A stretch of DNA of 23,347 bases from a virus, in IMG/VR virus record IMGVR_UViG_3300001589_000122, positions 4,303 to 27,649 of that record; one strand, 5' to 3'. How positions within the stretch are numbered: the first letter of the stretch is position 1; the number at the start of each line of letters is the position of its first letter. Under the pieces are notes generated by a model that saw only the letters and a program-made list of their open reading frames with translations, searched no databases and had not been told where the DNA came from. Below are positions 4,853-11,907 of this stretch, in pieces. The position numbers and the translations under genes were made by a program.

Positions 4853-5197
4853 ATGACAGACAAGAAACTACAATTTAGCCGCAGGGAATACACAATTCTA
4901 CAGATGATGTGTGAGTTTTCTTATGCAAAATATGGAGATCAATTAGAACTTTATTCTTACTTTAATCCAACAGACATAACCTCTCTAACGAATTTCCATG
5001 ATAGGGAATTTGCCAGTTTTTACTCAAGAGATTTTCTTAATTGGGCATTGAGAAAAGATATCCCTGATTTTAAGGGTTTAGAGTGTGGTCTTCTTTTTGT
5101 CACAGACTTAAAGAATCTTTCAGAGGATACCTTAGAGGAAGCTACTGAGTTACTGCAAGATTTTATAATATGTTTTGACATAGAAAGCGAAGCATAA
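4853..5197 (+). CDS. Unknown phage protein (114 aa)
   Basis: This unrecognised 114-residue protein is soluble-looking and acidic, with aromatic-rich helices (SRREYTILQMMCEFSYAKYG, then FHDREFASFYSRDFLNWALRK) and an acidic C-terminal helix (LSEDTLEEATELLQDF). Its leader closely resembles that of the gene at 3962: the segment from the ribozyme's last stem strand to the ribosome site is nearly the same, including the GCT/AGC hairpin before AGGAG. It is the last gene of the series preceded by a ribozyme; from here on the genes overlap or nearly touch and no further hammerheads are seen. Function is unknown. Confidence 0.72.
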   Translation: MTDKKLQFSRREYTILQMMCEFSYAKYGDQLELYSYFNPTDITSLTNFHDREFASFYSRDFLNWALRKDIPDFKGLECGLLFVTDLKNLSEDTLEEATELLQDFIICFDIESEA

Positions 5198-5201
5198 GCA
5201 C

Positions 5202-5402
5202 ATGAGTAACGGATTGAATAACGAAGATTTCACGGATAGCGATTTAATTAATACTATTTTTAATTTAAATTCGCTACCGGAATACAGGAGAAAGCAGATT
5301 GCTATTCTTTTATTATCAACAACATTGACTAAAGACTGCTCCGTAGAACTATCTAGTTTTATGGACGGTCTAGCCAATACAATAACGAGGAGTTATGAAT
5401 AA
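5202..5402 (+). CDS. Unknown small protein (66 aa)
   Basis: This 66-residue protein begins four bases after the previous stop. It is hydrophilic at the start, then helical (FTDSDLINTIFNLNSLPEYRRKQIAILLLSTTLTKDCSVELSSFM), with no recognised motif. The ribosome site is weak (AAGCAC just upstream), which suggests coupling to the gene before it. Its end overlaps the next start by eight bases, where GAGGAG inside its last codons serves as that gene's ribosome site. It belongs to the compact, ribozyme-free second half of the operon. Confidence 0.65.
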   Translation: MSNGLNNEDFTDSDLINTIFNLNSLPEYRRKQIAILLLSTTLTKDCSVELSSFMDGLANTITRSYE

Positions 5403-5787
5403 CAACTACAACAAAGATTGGATAGAGCAGAGACTATATGCAATAGGCATAGAGATAGATCAAGAACAACATCTCATGTCTAAAAAAAGTTATGAAAAAT
5501 TATTACAAGAATCAGACAGATTGAGTGATGAGTTGGAAGAACTTTGCAAAGAAGATAATGCTATGGAAGATGAGGAGGATAGATTTTTTAGACACATGAG
5601 GGTTAAAACTTTTGAACCTAATAATAAATCTAATAACCCTGATCTTATAGAAACTTGGAACTCAGTCATGCAAGTTTTATTTGATAAAAGGTCCAGAGAA
5701 TATACTGAAGAAGATAGAATTTTAGATTCTAATTTAGATATTCTTGGTGAAGTTATTATGAGGGAGGCAGCAAAAGATCATGAGTAA
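5395..5787 (+). CDS. Unknown acidic, probably coiled-coil protein (130 aa)
   Basis: This is a highly charged 130-residue protein. Residues about 15-60 (IEIDQEQHLMSKKSYEKLLQESDRLSDELEELCKEDNAMEDEED) show the heptad-like leucine spacing of a coiled coil, which suggests oligomerisation or binding to a partner. The remainder is acidic with no known domain. GAGGAG lies directly upstream of the ATG. It overlaps its neighbours by eight bases on each side, a sign of tight translational coupling. Function is unknown. Confidence 0.68.
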   Translation: MNNNYNKDWIEQRLYAIGIEIDQEQHLMSKKSYEKLLQESDRLSDELEELCKEDNAMEDEEDRFFRHMRVKTFEPNNKSNNPDLIETWNSVMQVLFDKRSREYTEEDRILDSNLDILGEVIMREAAKDHE

Positions 5788-6247
5788 ATTTAATATAGAA
5801 TCAGGCATAACCAAAGAGTCTAATAGTTTGAGCGGAGAAGTTTTAAAAACTTTAAAGCTCATGAAGATAGATGATTGCGTTAGAAATTTAACAGCCAAAG
5901 AAAAATCAGCTTTTACTCAAGTAGCTAAAAGAAATAATTACCATGTAATGACCGGCAGACAGTCATGCGGTGTTTTATATACTGTGTGGTTATTAGCTAA
6001 CCCAACTAGCAACGAGTTACTTAATAGCAATCCCAAAAGATTATCTAATAATGATCTTAGAGGCGGCAGAGATTTTCATAGTGACTATGCTCCTTATGGT
6101 GTTCCTTCTGGTGTTAAGTGCTACATAGATCAAGAGTTTTATGAGGAAGATAAAATGATAGTTGATGATATGAAATCTATCTTCAAAGCTATGAATGAAG
6201 AAGAAATTTATATAAAGAATTTTAACAATGAAAAGGAGTACAAATGA
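5780..6247 (+). CDS. Unknown phage protein (155 aa)
   Basis: This 155-residue protein has an N-terminal helical part (LKTLKLMKIDDCVRNLTAKEKSAFTQVAKRN) followed by a polar region with glycine and aromatic residues (MTGRQSCGVLYTVWLLANP, RGGRDFHSDYAPYGVPSGVKCYID) and an acidic tail. I recognise no family. The ribosome site GGGAGG sits about 9-14 bases before the ATG, inside the preceding gene. Its stop TGA overlaps the next ATG in ATGA. The position in the operon suggests an early accessory role only. Confidence 0.7.
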   Translation: MSKFNIESGITKESNSLSGEVLKTLKLMKIDDCVRNLTAKEKSAFTQVAKRNNYHVMTGRQSCGVLYTVWLLANPTSNELLNSNPKRLSNNDLRGGRDFHSDYAPYGVPSGVKCYIDQEFYEEDKMIVDDMKSIFKAMNEEEIYIKNFNNEKEYK

Positions 6248-6420
6248 CATTTCCATTTAAAGATAAAAAATCAAAAAAGAAAGCACAAGATAAGTATTTA
6301 ATTAACACTCAAAATAAAGGTTTAGTTAGTGTTAAATTAATTGTCCCTAGAGATAGGTTAGATGACATTAAATCTTATGCCGCAGAGTTGAGGCTAGTAC
6401 ACAAGGTAATCAACTCATGA
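6244..6420 (+). CDS. Small basic protein, possibly ribbon-helix-helix-like (58 aa)
   Basis: This 58-residue protein has a lysine-rich N-terminus (MTFPFKDKKSKKKAQDKY) and then the pattern GLVSVKLIVPRDRLDDIKSYAAEL. A strand with alternating residues followed by an amphipathic helix is how MetJ/Arc-type ribbon-helix-helix DNA-binding proteins look. That fold is my inference; no decisive motif exists for it. AAGGAG precedes the ATG, which overlaps the preceding stop. Its own TGA overlaps the next ATG. If it binds DNA it could regulate this operon, but this is untested. Confidence 0.65.
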   Translation: MTFPFKDKKSKKKAQDKYLINTQNKGLVSVKLIVPRDRLDDIKSYAAELRLVHKVINS

Positions 6421-6704
6421 AGGAGAATATGAATAACCATGAATTAGCACTCGTTATAGGTGATCTATTAGATGAAGCTCAAGAAAGAAACATACCCGAA
6501 TATCTTGAAGAGCTGAAATTAAAAATAGGTTTTCATTTAGTAAAAAATAGCAGAGCAATTAAAGATGACGACTTGGTTTTAAATCAAGTTGAAATGAATG
6601 TTGCCAATGCTCTTATGAGGTATGTTGAAAAACAAATCTTAACTAGATTCCAAACTCAATCCTTATCTGAGTTGGAAAACAAATCCCCCCACTTCGATAG
6701 TTAA
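6417..6704 (+). CDS. Unknown helical protein, last gene of the rightward early operon (95 aa)
   Basis: This mostly helical acidic protein of up to 95 residues (ALVIGDLLDEAQERNIPEYLEELKLKIGFHLV, VNALMRYVEKQILTRF-type segments) has no recognised domain. The ATG at 6417 overlaps the previous TGA. A second ATG at 6429 has AAGGAG in front but only three bases of spacing, so I keep 6417 and mark the alternative. An inverted repeat follows the stop and the next gene comes from the opposite strand, so the operon ends here. Confidence 0.68.
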   Translation: MKENMNNHELALVIGDLLDEAQERNIPEYLEELKLKIGFHLVKNSRAIKDDDLVLNQVEMNVANALMRYVEKQILTRFQTQSLSELENKSPHFDS

Positions 6705-6710
6705 GATAAC

Positions 6711-6738
6711 GGAGGGTTAATTTTTAAGTTAATCCTCC
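6711..6738. terminator. Possible shared terminator hairpin between convergent operons
   Basis: GGAGGGTTAA (6711-6720) and TTAATCCTCC (6729-6738) form a ten-pair stem with one G-T pair around an eight-base loop. It lies seven bases past the rightward stop codon and overlaps the end of the leftward winged-helix gene. Neither strand has a good T run after the stem, so it may be a weak or processed 3' end rather than a classic terminator. Confidence 0.45.
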
Positions 6739-7175
6739 AACTCTCTAGCTAGAGAATGTCCCAGTCCTACAATTAAAATATGTTTCTTAACTCGCTGCTG
6801 TTTTGGTAGCGTTTTCATAGCTGTTGGCTTCTCACCCTCAACAGCAATCATGATCAGTCCTTGATCAGATAAATTATCCACCGCCTTAGCCACCGTTTTA
6901 CGGTTCAGAGACAGAACTTTTCCTATATATGTATAACTATCCCAACAAGAAAAAGAAATGCCCTTCAGACGCTCACAAATAACCCAGAACACTAGCTTAT
7001 CTCTTGCTGATACTTTCTTGTGATCTAACTTGGTTCTATAGAGCTTCCAAACAACAGCCTTCAGCTTGTTGAAGTTCTTATATCTCAATGATGTAGCGTA
7101 ATTAATAAACGGCGAATTTATTTCTGTGTGAGCTGTGGTTATCCACCAATACTTATTTAACTTCTTTCCTTTCAT
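6729..7175 (-). CDS. Winged-helix DNA-binding protein, possible replication or regulatory factor
   Basis: This basic protein of 148 residues has a helix-turn-helix of winged type in the middle: SYTYIGKVLSLNRKTVAKAVDNLSDQGLI at about 81-109, with the usual 'xxxIAxxLgxsrxTVxrAixxLxxxGLI' spacing seen in replication initiators and in GntR/MarR-type regulators. It may bind the repeats or palindromes at 7573-7775. It overlaps the preceding winged-helix gene by 23 bases, so the two are co-expressed and may act together. There are no catalytic motifs. Initiator-like or regulator roles are both open. Confidence 0.72.
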   Translation of the reverse strand: MKGKKLNKYWWITTAHTEINSPFINYATSLRYKNFNKLKAVVWKLYRTKLDHKKVSARDKLVFWVICERLKGISFSCWDSYTYIGKVLSLNRKTVAKAVDNLSDQGLIMIAVEGEKPTAMKTLPKQQRVKKHILIVGLGHSLARELED

Positions 7176-7530
7176 GACCTAGATATTCCACATATTTATC
7201 AAACCAACTTTTATAATCATCATGCAATTCATATTGCCTAAATCTTTTGTCTTCATTGCAACTGGTCTTAATAAAAAATTCTCTTTCTACACACTCGTTT
7301 AATATTTTTAACACACTCGACCGACTTCCTATCTGTCGAGGTATTGCGTCACATAGCTCCTCAAAAGAATATAAATTCTCCCTACCTTTCGAACTTGCCA
7401 TTGGTCTTGACCCTACTTCAATAATAATTAAAGCGTTCAGCCTACTTCTTGACATAAATTCTTTTAGATCGTTCGACCGGTCTAATACAAAATCACGGAC
7501 AAATTGATGCCCTCTTTGAAAATCATTCAT
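7153..7530 (-). CDS. Winged-helix (MarR-like) regulator candidate
   Basis: This is a 125-residue protein starting MNDFQRGHQFVRDFV. I choose the ATG at 7530 because AAGGAG stands seven bases upstream; a longer frame reaches 7587 but lacks a ribosome site. The middle region resembles a MarR-type winged helix: a first helix (LNALIIIEVGS), a helix-turn-helix (YSFEELCDAIPRQIGSRSSVLKILNECVEREFI-like) and a wing with basic residues (NEDKRFRQYELHDDY). Two palindromes lie directly upstream of the gene, as expected for an autoregulated repressor. It overlaps the next winged-helix gene. No lysogeny repressor of CI type is seen in the window, so this could fill part of that role, but that is speculation. 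Confidence 0.68.
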   Translation of the reverse strand: MNDFQRGHQFVRDFVLDRSNDLKEFMSRSRLNALIIIEVGSRPMASSKGRENLYSFEELCDAIPRQIGSRSSVLKILNECVEREFFIKTSCNEDKRFRQYELHDDYKSWFDKYVEYLGHERKEVK

Positions 7531-7572
7531 AATAAATCTCCTTCTTCCTTTCGTTCGAGAAGTAAGAATAAA

Positions 7573-7610
7573 TAATGTTATGAACATTAATAAGGATTCG
7601 TTTTAATCCT
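7573..7610. promoter_or_regulatory. Two adjacent palindromes upstream of the winged-helix operon
   Basis: TAATGTT-ATG-AACATTA (7573-7589) is a perfect seven-pair palindrome. Three bases further on is AGGATT-CGTTTT-AATCCT (7593-7610), six pairs around six bases. Both lie just upstream of the ribosome site of the winged-helix gene that starts at 7530, the usual place for operators of such regulators. The binding protein is not known; autoregulation is the simplest guess. Confidence 0.5.
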
Positions 7611-7669
7611 AACAATAACTTTGTTTTATTAAGGTTTAATTTAACAACTAAATAGTAAACAGATTTACA

Positions 7670-7696
7670 TATAGGGAACGCTAAGGCGTTCCTATA
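7670..7696. repeat. Hairpin in the candidate origin region
   Basis: TATAGGGAACGC and GCGTTCCTATA can form eleven pairs with one bulged G and a four-base loop. No T run follows on either strand, so it is a poor intrinsic terminator. It sits beside an alternating TA stretch (about 7692-7710) and the repeats at 7717-7775. Confidence 0.55.
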
Positions 7697-7716
7697 TATA
7701 TGTATATATAAGTCAG

Positions 7717-7775
7717 TGTGGGAACCCGTATGGTCAGAAACAGACCCCTTTGTGGGTACCCGTATGGTCAGAAAC
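7717..7775. repeat. Two 25-bp direct repeats (iteron-like)
   Basis: Positions 7717-7741 and 7751-7775 are identical in 24 of 25 bases (shared part includes ACCCGTATGGTCAGAAAC); the period is 34 bases, close to three helical turns. The second copy ends exactly at the stop codon of the primase-helicase gene. They adjoin an AT-only stretch and a hairpin, the make-up of an iteron-type replication origin. They could equally be operators for the winged-helix proteins encoded next to them. Confidence 0.7.
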
Positions 7776-9650
7776 TTATTTCCAATCAATGTCATTAATG
7801 CTTCCCGTTGTATTATCTTCATCAACTATGTCTAAATTAAATCCCCGTCTTACTAATGTTTTTATACTCATGTCACCCTCACTGTTAGATTTAACCATTG
7901 CCGCTTTGACAACTGCCATACGAGAATACTCAATATTCTGTTCAAAACAGATACGCTGTGTGTTTTCTTCTGAGTCCAGATAAAGAATGTTCACTGATCT
8001 GTGGGAGTCAACTAATGAGGTAGCTCCCCTCACACTGCTTCTCGCATTTAATACTGAGTTGGTGTTGCCTTCAGAGATAGCACTCTTGTTTAAATGGTGA
8101 ATTGATAACACCACACAACCAAACTCACTGGCTAAGGACGAGCAGAACTGAGAATAAAGTTGTGCTGTGCTGTTGTTATTCATGTCTCCTGAGACAAAAG
8201 ATTGAATAGGGTCTATGACTATCAACTTGAGATCATCTATCTGTCTAAGGCTCTCTTTGAAGTCCTCAGCTTGATCTGTGATATGTAGTCCATTAGCTAA
8301 GTCTTCTTTGATTAATGTTAATGGCTTCCCCATGTCCGCTACCGTGATCACATAAGTATCATGTTCACAAGTTAAATAGCTTCTCGACTTATCTATTAAA
8401 CTTAACCTCCTTCCGGTTTCTTCAGCGTCATCTTCAGCCGACAGGTAGGCACAGTTTCCCTGTTGAATTATGTCGTTACCTAAGAACTTTCCATTACCAT
8501 TATTAACATCTAAACAAAGTCTTAAACATAATCCTGATTTACCGATACCACCTATCGAGCAAAGCAAAGATATTTTTGACAGCTCCATAGTATTTTTAAC
8601 TAACCACCTTCTAGGCGGTGGCTCAGTTGTAAAGTTTTTAATAGAGTATTGTTGTAGATTAAAACTGTGCTTGATAATGATTTGTTTTTCTACAGCTTCC
8701 GGTCCTTCGTTAATATGAATGTCGTTGTAATCTCCTTTCTTATTTGGAATCCTAGATTTGCAATTAGAAACATTACTAATTATTTCTCTAGTCCTTTGTT
8801 GACCTACGCCGTTTAAATCATGATCAAAACAAATTAGAAACTCAGCGTCACAAAACTTTCTAATGTTTTCCAGTGCCGCTTGTCCAAAGTTTGCAGAGAA
8901 GGTACATATTGTAGGTAGACCTGTACTCTCATGAACAGACAAGCAAGTAGCCAGTCCTTCTGTTACTGCTATGGTTTTATATGTCCTCCACTGGTCCCAA
9001 TCAATGCCAACAGAATAGATATTAGACTTAACCTCAGAAGCAGATACAAACCTCTTATTCTTAGAGGTTATATATTGCAGACTTCTCAACTCTTTATAAT
9101 TATTTTGTGTAGAATACACCGGACAGATCAGTGAACCATTGATCTCGCTTAAACCATAATTATTTTTTAACCCTTTTTTATTTAGGTATTCATGTTCCGT
9201 AGATATTTTAGAATTTTTAAGTCTCTCCTCGCAGAGCTTAGCCGTCTCGTTGTGCCTTTTATGGCGTTCTTCTTTACTCCTTTGCAGGTTCTCGTCAATT
9301 TTCCTATTTAGTTCAGCTACCTCAACTGGACTAAGTTCTTTCATTGAGTTGGAATAAAATTTCCACTGTTGATTGGTACGCCAATTTCCATAAACACAAA
9401 TAAAATGTCCGTCTGTTTCATGATAGCTATACCAACCGGACATTTCGCCCATACCTTTATCCGGACGAGTATCTAAAGAAGCATTAACTGGTACTCTAGT
9501 TATCTCACCTGTTGTATTTATATTAGATACTCGCAGACCGTCATTGTTCATCTGTCTAACAAGATCAGATATGTCAGCACTTTCCTGTCTATATTTTAAT
9601 GTAGGACTTAGGACTTCTTGTTCGTTAAATATTTTTGAAAAATCAATCAT
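7776..9650 (-). CDS. Toprim primase fused to RecA-like helicase
   Basis: This is the replicative primase-helicase of the phage, 624 residues from the ATG at 9650. The N-terminal region is a primase-associated domain (about 1-160) of the kind found in phage and P4-like primases. It is followed by a Toprim fold with E231 in IAVTEGLAT and the D276-x-D278 pair in LICFDHDLNG. The C-terminal half is a RecA-type ATPase (RepA/AAA_25-like) with Walker A GGIGKSGL at 367-374, Walker B LIVID at 476-480 and an HHLNK segment near 518. It overlaps the upstream zinc protein by eight bases. Longer starts exist upstream (9662, 9689) inside that gene. Toprim primases make RNA primers; the ATPase part likely unwinds DNA or loads on it. 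It is the replication core of the leftward early operon. Confidence 0.88.
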   Translation of the reverse strand: MIDFSKIFNEQEVLSPTLKYRQESADISDLVRQMNNDGLRVSNINTTGEITRVPVNASLDTRPDKGMGEMSGWYSYHETDGHFICVYGNWRTNQQWKFYSNSMKELSPVEVAELNRKIDENLQRSKEERHKRHNETAKLCEERLKNSKISTEHEYLNKKGLKNNYGLSEINGSLICPVYSTQNNYKELRSLQYITSKNKRFVSASEVKSNIYSVGIDWDQWRTYKTIAVTEGLATCLSVHESTGLPTICTFSANFGQAALENIRKFCDAEFLICFDHDLNGVGQQRTREIISNVSNCKSRIPNKKGDYNDIHINEGPEAVEKQIIIKHSFNLQQYSIKNFTTEPPPRRWLVKNTMELSKISLLCSIGGIGKSGLCLRLCLDVNNGNGKFLGNDIIQQGNCAYLSAEDDAEETGRRLSLIDKSRSYLTCEHDTYVITVADMGKPLTLIKEDLANGLHITDQAEDFKESLRQIDDLKLIVIDPIQSFVSGDMNNNSTAQLYSQFCSSLASEFGCVVLSIHHLNKSAISEGNTNSVLNARSSVRGATSLVDSHRSVNILYLDSEENTQRICFEQNIEYSRMAVVKAAMVKSNSEGDMSIKTLVRRGFNLDIVDEDNTTGSINDIDWK

Positions 9651-10008
9651 CAGCCACACCATTACTTGCCTTTGCTTTTTCGCAATCAAGGTAATGGAGG
9701 ACTAATAATTCAAAAAATTTTCGCCTGTCGTCTGACTCCCATTTATGTATCTCGTAAGTATTGTGTATTTTTGAAAACTCAATGTAGTTATTTTTTGTTT
9801 GTGCTATCGCATAACTAACGCTCTCATAATTTAAATACGCTGATCTTTCTAACTGCTCTCCTTTATCTATCCTCTCCCTAATCTTTTCTATATGCTCCAT
9901 TTTATTACACACACCATAATATTTATTTTTATAATTAAACAACACCGACCCTGCCGGACGCAAACAGTGTCCGCACAGAGAAGGTTTGTTGTATTGAATG
10001 TCAAACAA
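9643..10008 (-). CDS. Zinc-binding small protein of unknown function (121 aa)
   Basis: This 121-residue protein has an N-terminal CGHC (residues 12-15) and a second cysteine in YGVCNKMEH (C34), which together with nearby histidines could bind zinc. The rest is helical and charged. Similar small treble-clef-like proteins occur in phage replication operons, but I cannot name the family. Its stop overlaps the primase start and it begins eight bases after the SSB-like gene, so it belongs to the replication operon. A role in DNA binding or in aiding the primase is plausible by context only. Confidence 0.7.
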   Translation of the reverse strand: MFDIQYNKPSLCGHCLRPAGSVLFNYKNKYYGVCNKMEHIEKIRERIDKGEQLERSAYLNYESVSYAIAQTKNNYIEFSKIHNTYEIHKWESDDRRKFFELLVLHYLDCEKAKASNGVADD

Positions 10009-10016
10009 TGAAATCC

Positions 10017-10616
10017 CTAGAAAGGAATTTCATCATTCAACTGAGGCTTAGCCGGTTCTTCAGCTTTAACTACAGCAGGTTCTACCGTTTTAGTTTCTTC
10101 AACTACTTTAACTGTTTCACCGCCTACAGCTTCCCAGTTTTTACCATGCCAACCACTGTCTATTTTAAATGAGGACCCTTCGGTTCCGTCATTCTTTGCA
10201 TACTTACCTTTCTTCATAAGACAGGTAGTAATTTTGCCTACAAGATCACTCTCTTTAGCACTCATGACAGCATCTCTTTCAAGACCCATTGACAACAAGC
10301 AATTAAATAAATTTGCTTGACCAGAAATAGCTATGGAATGAGACTGAGAATCTTCGCTGCCCTCTTTATCCCAGTTCACCATGAACCTTTCTTTCTTATT
10401 CATAATGTCAACCTCTTGAACTTCAAATTCAATTTCGATTGCATCATAAACCACACCATTATTTTTTTCGCTTCTCGAAACTAAATCATTTAGTTCTTCG
10501 ATACCTGCAAACGCTAGTGTGTATCTTCCGTCCGGATATTCCTTAAAAGAATTATCCATTTCCGCTTCAGCGTCAGGGTTAAACCCACCGCCAAACTTAT
10601 TACTTAAATCAACCAT
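10017..10616 (-). CDS. Single-stranded DNA-binding protein (DUF669-like)
   Basis: This 199-residue protein ends in the acidic tip LNDEIPF, the hallmark tail with which bacterial and phage SSBs recruit partner proteins. It is preceded by a flexible stretch rich in V, E, P and T (about 166-192). The N-terminal part (DGRYTLAFAGIEEL, YDAIEIEFEVQE, KKERFMVNW) fits the beta-barrel pattern of the DUF669 phage SSB family; the KIDSGWHGKNWE segment is also of that type. It protects single-stranded DNA in replication and helps annealing or strand exchange. Its neighbours are a Sak4-like ATPase and a nuclease, which is a typical recombination set. Confidence 0.78.
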   Translation of the reverse strand: MVDLSNKFGGGFNPDAEAEMDNSFKEYPDGRYTLAFAGIEELNDLVSRSEKNNGVVYDAIEIEFEVQEVDIMNKKERFMVNWDKEGSEDSQSHSIAISGQANLFNCLLSMGLERDAVMSAKESDLVGKITTCLMKKGKYAKNDGTEGSSFKIDSGWHGKNWEAVGGETVKVVEETKTVEPAVVKAEEPAKPQLNDEIPF

Positions 10617-10773
10617 TTTTTACCTCGCTTAATTTTGGTTTATCTATTTTAAAACAATCAGCACAGACCAGTATGTGTGACACTCTTGCCACCGGCATAC
10701 CTTCTCCGCACTCATCACATTTAAGATCGTCTTCAATCTCAGGGTCCCAATGCTCATTGAAATTATTTTCCAA
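10609..10773 (-). CDS. Small zinc-ribbon protein with TTG start (54 aa)
   Basis: This 54-residue frame is closed between the Sak4-like and SSB-like genes. It contains CDECGEG (residues 19-25) and, 18 residues after the first cysteine, VCADC, so two CxxC knuckles fit a zinc ribbon. No in-frame ATG lies before the first knuckle; the TTG at 10773 is the only sensible start, with GGAAGG upstream. It overlaps the preceding gene by eleven bases and the next by eight, which supports coding. It may bind DNA or a protein partner; function unknown. Confidence 0.72.
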   Translation of the reverse strand: MENNFNEHWDPEIEDDLKCDECGEGMPVARVSHILVCADCFKIDKPKLSEVKNG

Positions 10774-11539
10774 TGCCTAACCCTTCCTTCATAGCCTCAC
10801 TTAAAATCTTCCAACCTGTCTCCCTTTCGAGTTTTATTTCGTCCGGCAAGTTGTATCTGTTCTTCCCTATATGAGCGGAAGTTTCTCTAGTAAAAATATA
10901 TCTGTCTTGAGACATAGTAGTTTTAGTAACCATTTGTCCCTTGTCAGCTTGTTTTTTTACTTGACCATATTTGTAGTTGTAAAAGAATATTGCGTCAGCA
11001 AACTCGCTCACTTTTGCAGCAACTCTTTTGTGTAACTTTAATTGGTACTTATCATGAGGGTTCATGTCAGGTATTTCGATACGCTTTAATTCAACATGAC
11101 AAATCATGCAGACCCTCATATTTCTTTTGTCTCTAATATCATTTAAGACTTCAAGAATTTCTGTCATCTGATCACCTGCTAAAGCATAGCCTTTACCATA
11201 ACCAAAATCTTCAACATGACCTTTGCCGCCAATGTCACAAACCTTTTGAAAGACAAGAGATTCTAACCAGTCAAGTGAATCTATTATTAAAGATTTTCTA
11301 TCATGCTCTTCGTCTCTAATTGAAACTAACCTAGACATAAAATCGTCATAAGTTTTACAGACAGGGAAGGACCAAATATTATCATCATTAACAATACCTG
11401 CCATGCCGTCTTCCGTTTGAACTATGACTGGGTTTTCCATTTGTGCGGCTAGACTTGTTTTCCCTATACCACTCGGACCAAATAAAATAAATTTTGGAGG
11501 CTTTATTTTAGAACCTTTTTCTATATCAGCTAATGACAT
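10763..11539 (-). CDS. Sak4/RecA-like ATPase (AAA_24 family)
   Basis: This 258-residue ATPase has Walker A GPSGIGKTSL at residues 21-30 and a Walker B-like strand SLIIDSLDWL at about 83-92, followed by a conserved MRVCMICHVELKRIE strand with H at the position used as a sensor. This is the phage AAA_24 family, whose Sak4 members are RecA/Rad51-core proteins that promote single-strand annealing together with SSB. The nearby SSB-like and Cas4-like nuclease genes fit that role. It is expected to act on DNA ends or gaps during phage replication and recombination. The assignment to the fold is firm; the Sak4 role is from family and context. Confidence 0.8.
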   Translation of the reverse strand: MSLADIEKGSKIKPPKFILFGPSGIGKTSLAAQMENPVIVQTEDGMAGIVNDDNIWSFPVCKTYDDFMSRLVSIRDEEHDRKSLIIDSLDWLESLVFQKVCDIGGKGHVEDFGYGKGYALAGDQMTEILEVLNDIRDKRNMRVCMICHVELKRIEIPDMNPHDKYQLKLHKRVAAKVSEFADAIFFYNYKYGQVKKQADKGQMVTKTTMSQDRYIFTRETSAHIGKNRYNLPDEIKLERETGWKILSEAMKEGLGIGK

Positions 11540-11541
11540 AA

Positions 11542-11907
11542 TTACTCCTTTGTAATGTTTGTTGTTTTTAAAACAGCCTTTGGCGATAGTTCAGATTTCA
11601 AGAGTTCTAATGCTTGATTCTGTAATATAGATAAGGCGTTATCCAGTTGATTAATCTGTTGAGTTCTCCTCTTCAGAGTAATAGTTTCAGGGTCAGTATT
11701 TAATTGACCAATAGTATTAATAGACCACATAATAATTTCAGCTAACTTTTTAGGATTAGCTTTAATATTTATATCTACCAATTCATCTCTAAGGTCTTCG
11801 TCATAGACTACTACCTCTTGATCATTTTCCGTGTAATTAAAACACGCTGTCCTATTATTTTTTGCTGTTGATTGCTGCAACAACTCTTCGTTTTTTTTCT
11901 TCATCAT
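11542..11907 (-). CDS. Unknown helical protein in the recombination operon (121 aa)
   Basis: This 121-residue protein has a low-complexity start (MMKKKNEELLQQSTAKNN), a short beta segment (QEVVVYDEDLRDELVDI) and a helical C-terminal half (ANPKKLAEIIMWSINTIGQL, QQINQLDNALSILQNQALELL) that looks like a coiled coil. No family is recognised. It overlaps the nuclease gene upstream by 53 bases, and the downstream ATPase begins two bases after its stop. Context suggests a partner of the recombination proteins. Confidence 0.66.
   Translation of the reverse strand: MMKKKNEELLQQSTAKNNRTACFNYTENDQEVVVYDEDLRDELVDINIKANPKKLAEIIMWSINTIGQLNTDPETITLKRRTQQINQLDNALSILQNQALELLKSELSPKAVLKTTNITKE

Noticed and set aside
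7523-7825. 100-residue minus-strand frame across the repeat region
   Set aside because: It overlaps the end of the primase-helicase and runs through the hairpin, TA stretch and direct repeats; the Asn/Lys/Leu-rich sequence is typical of chance frames in AT-rich DNA.
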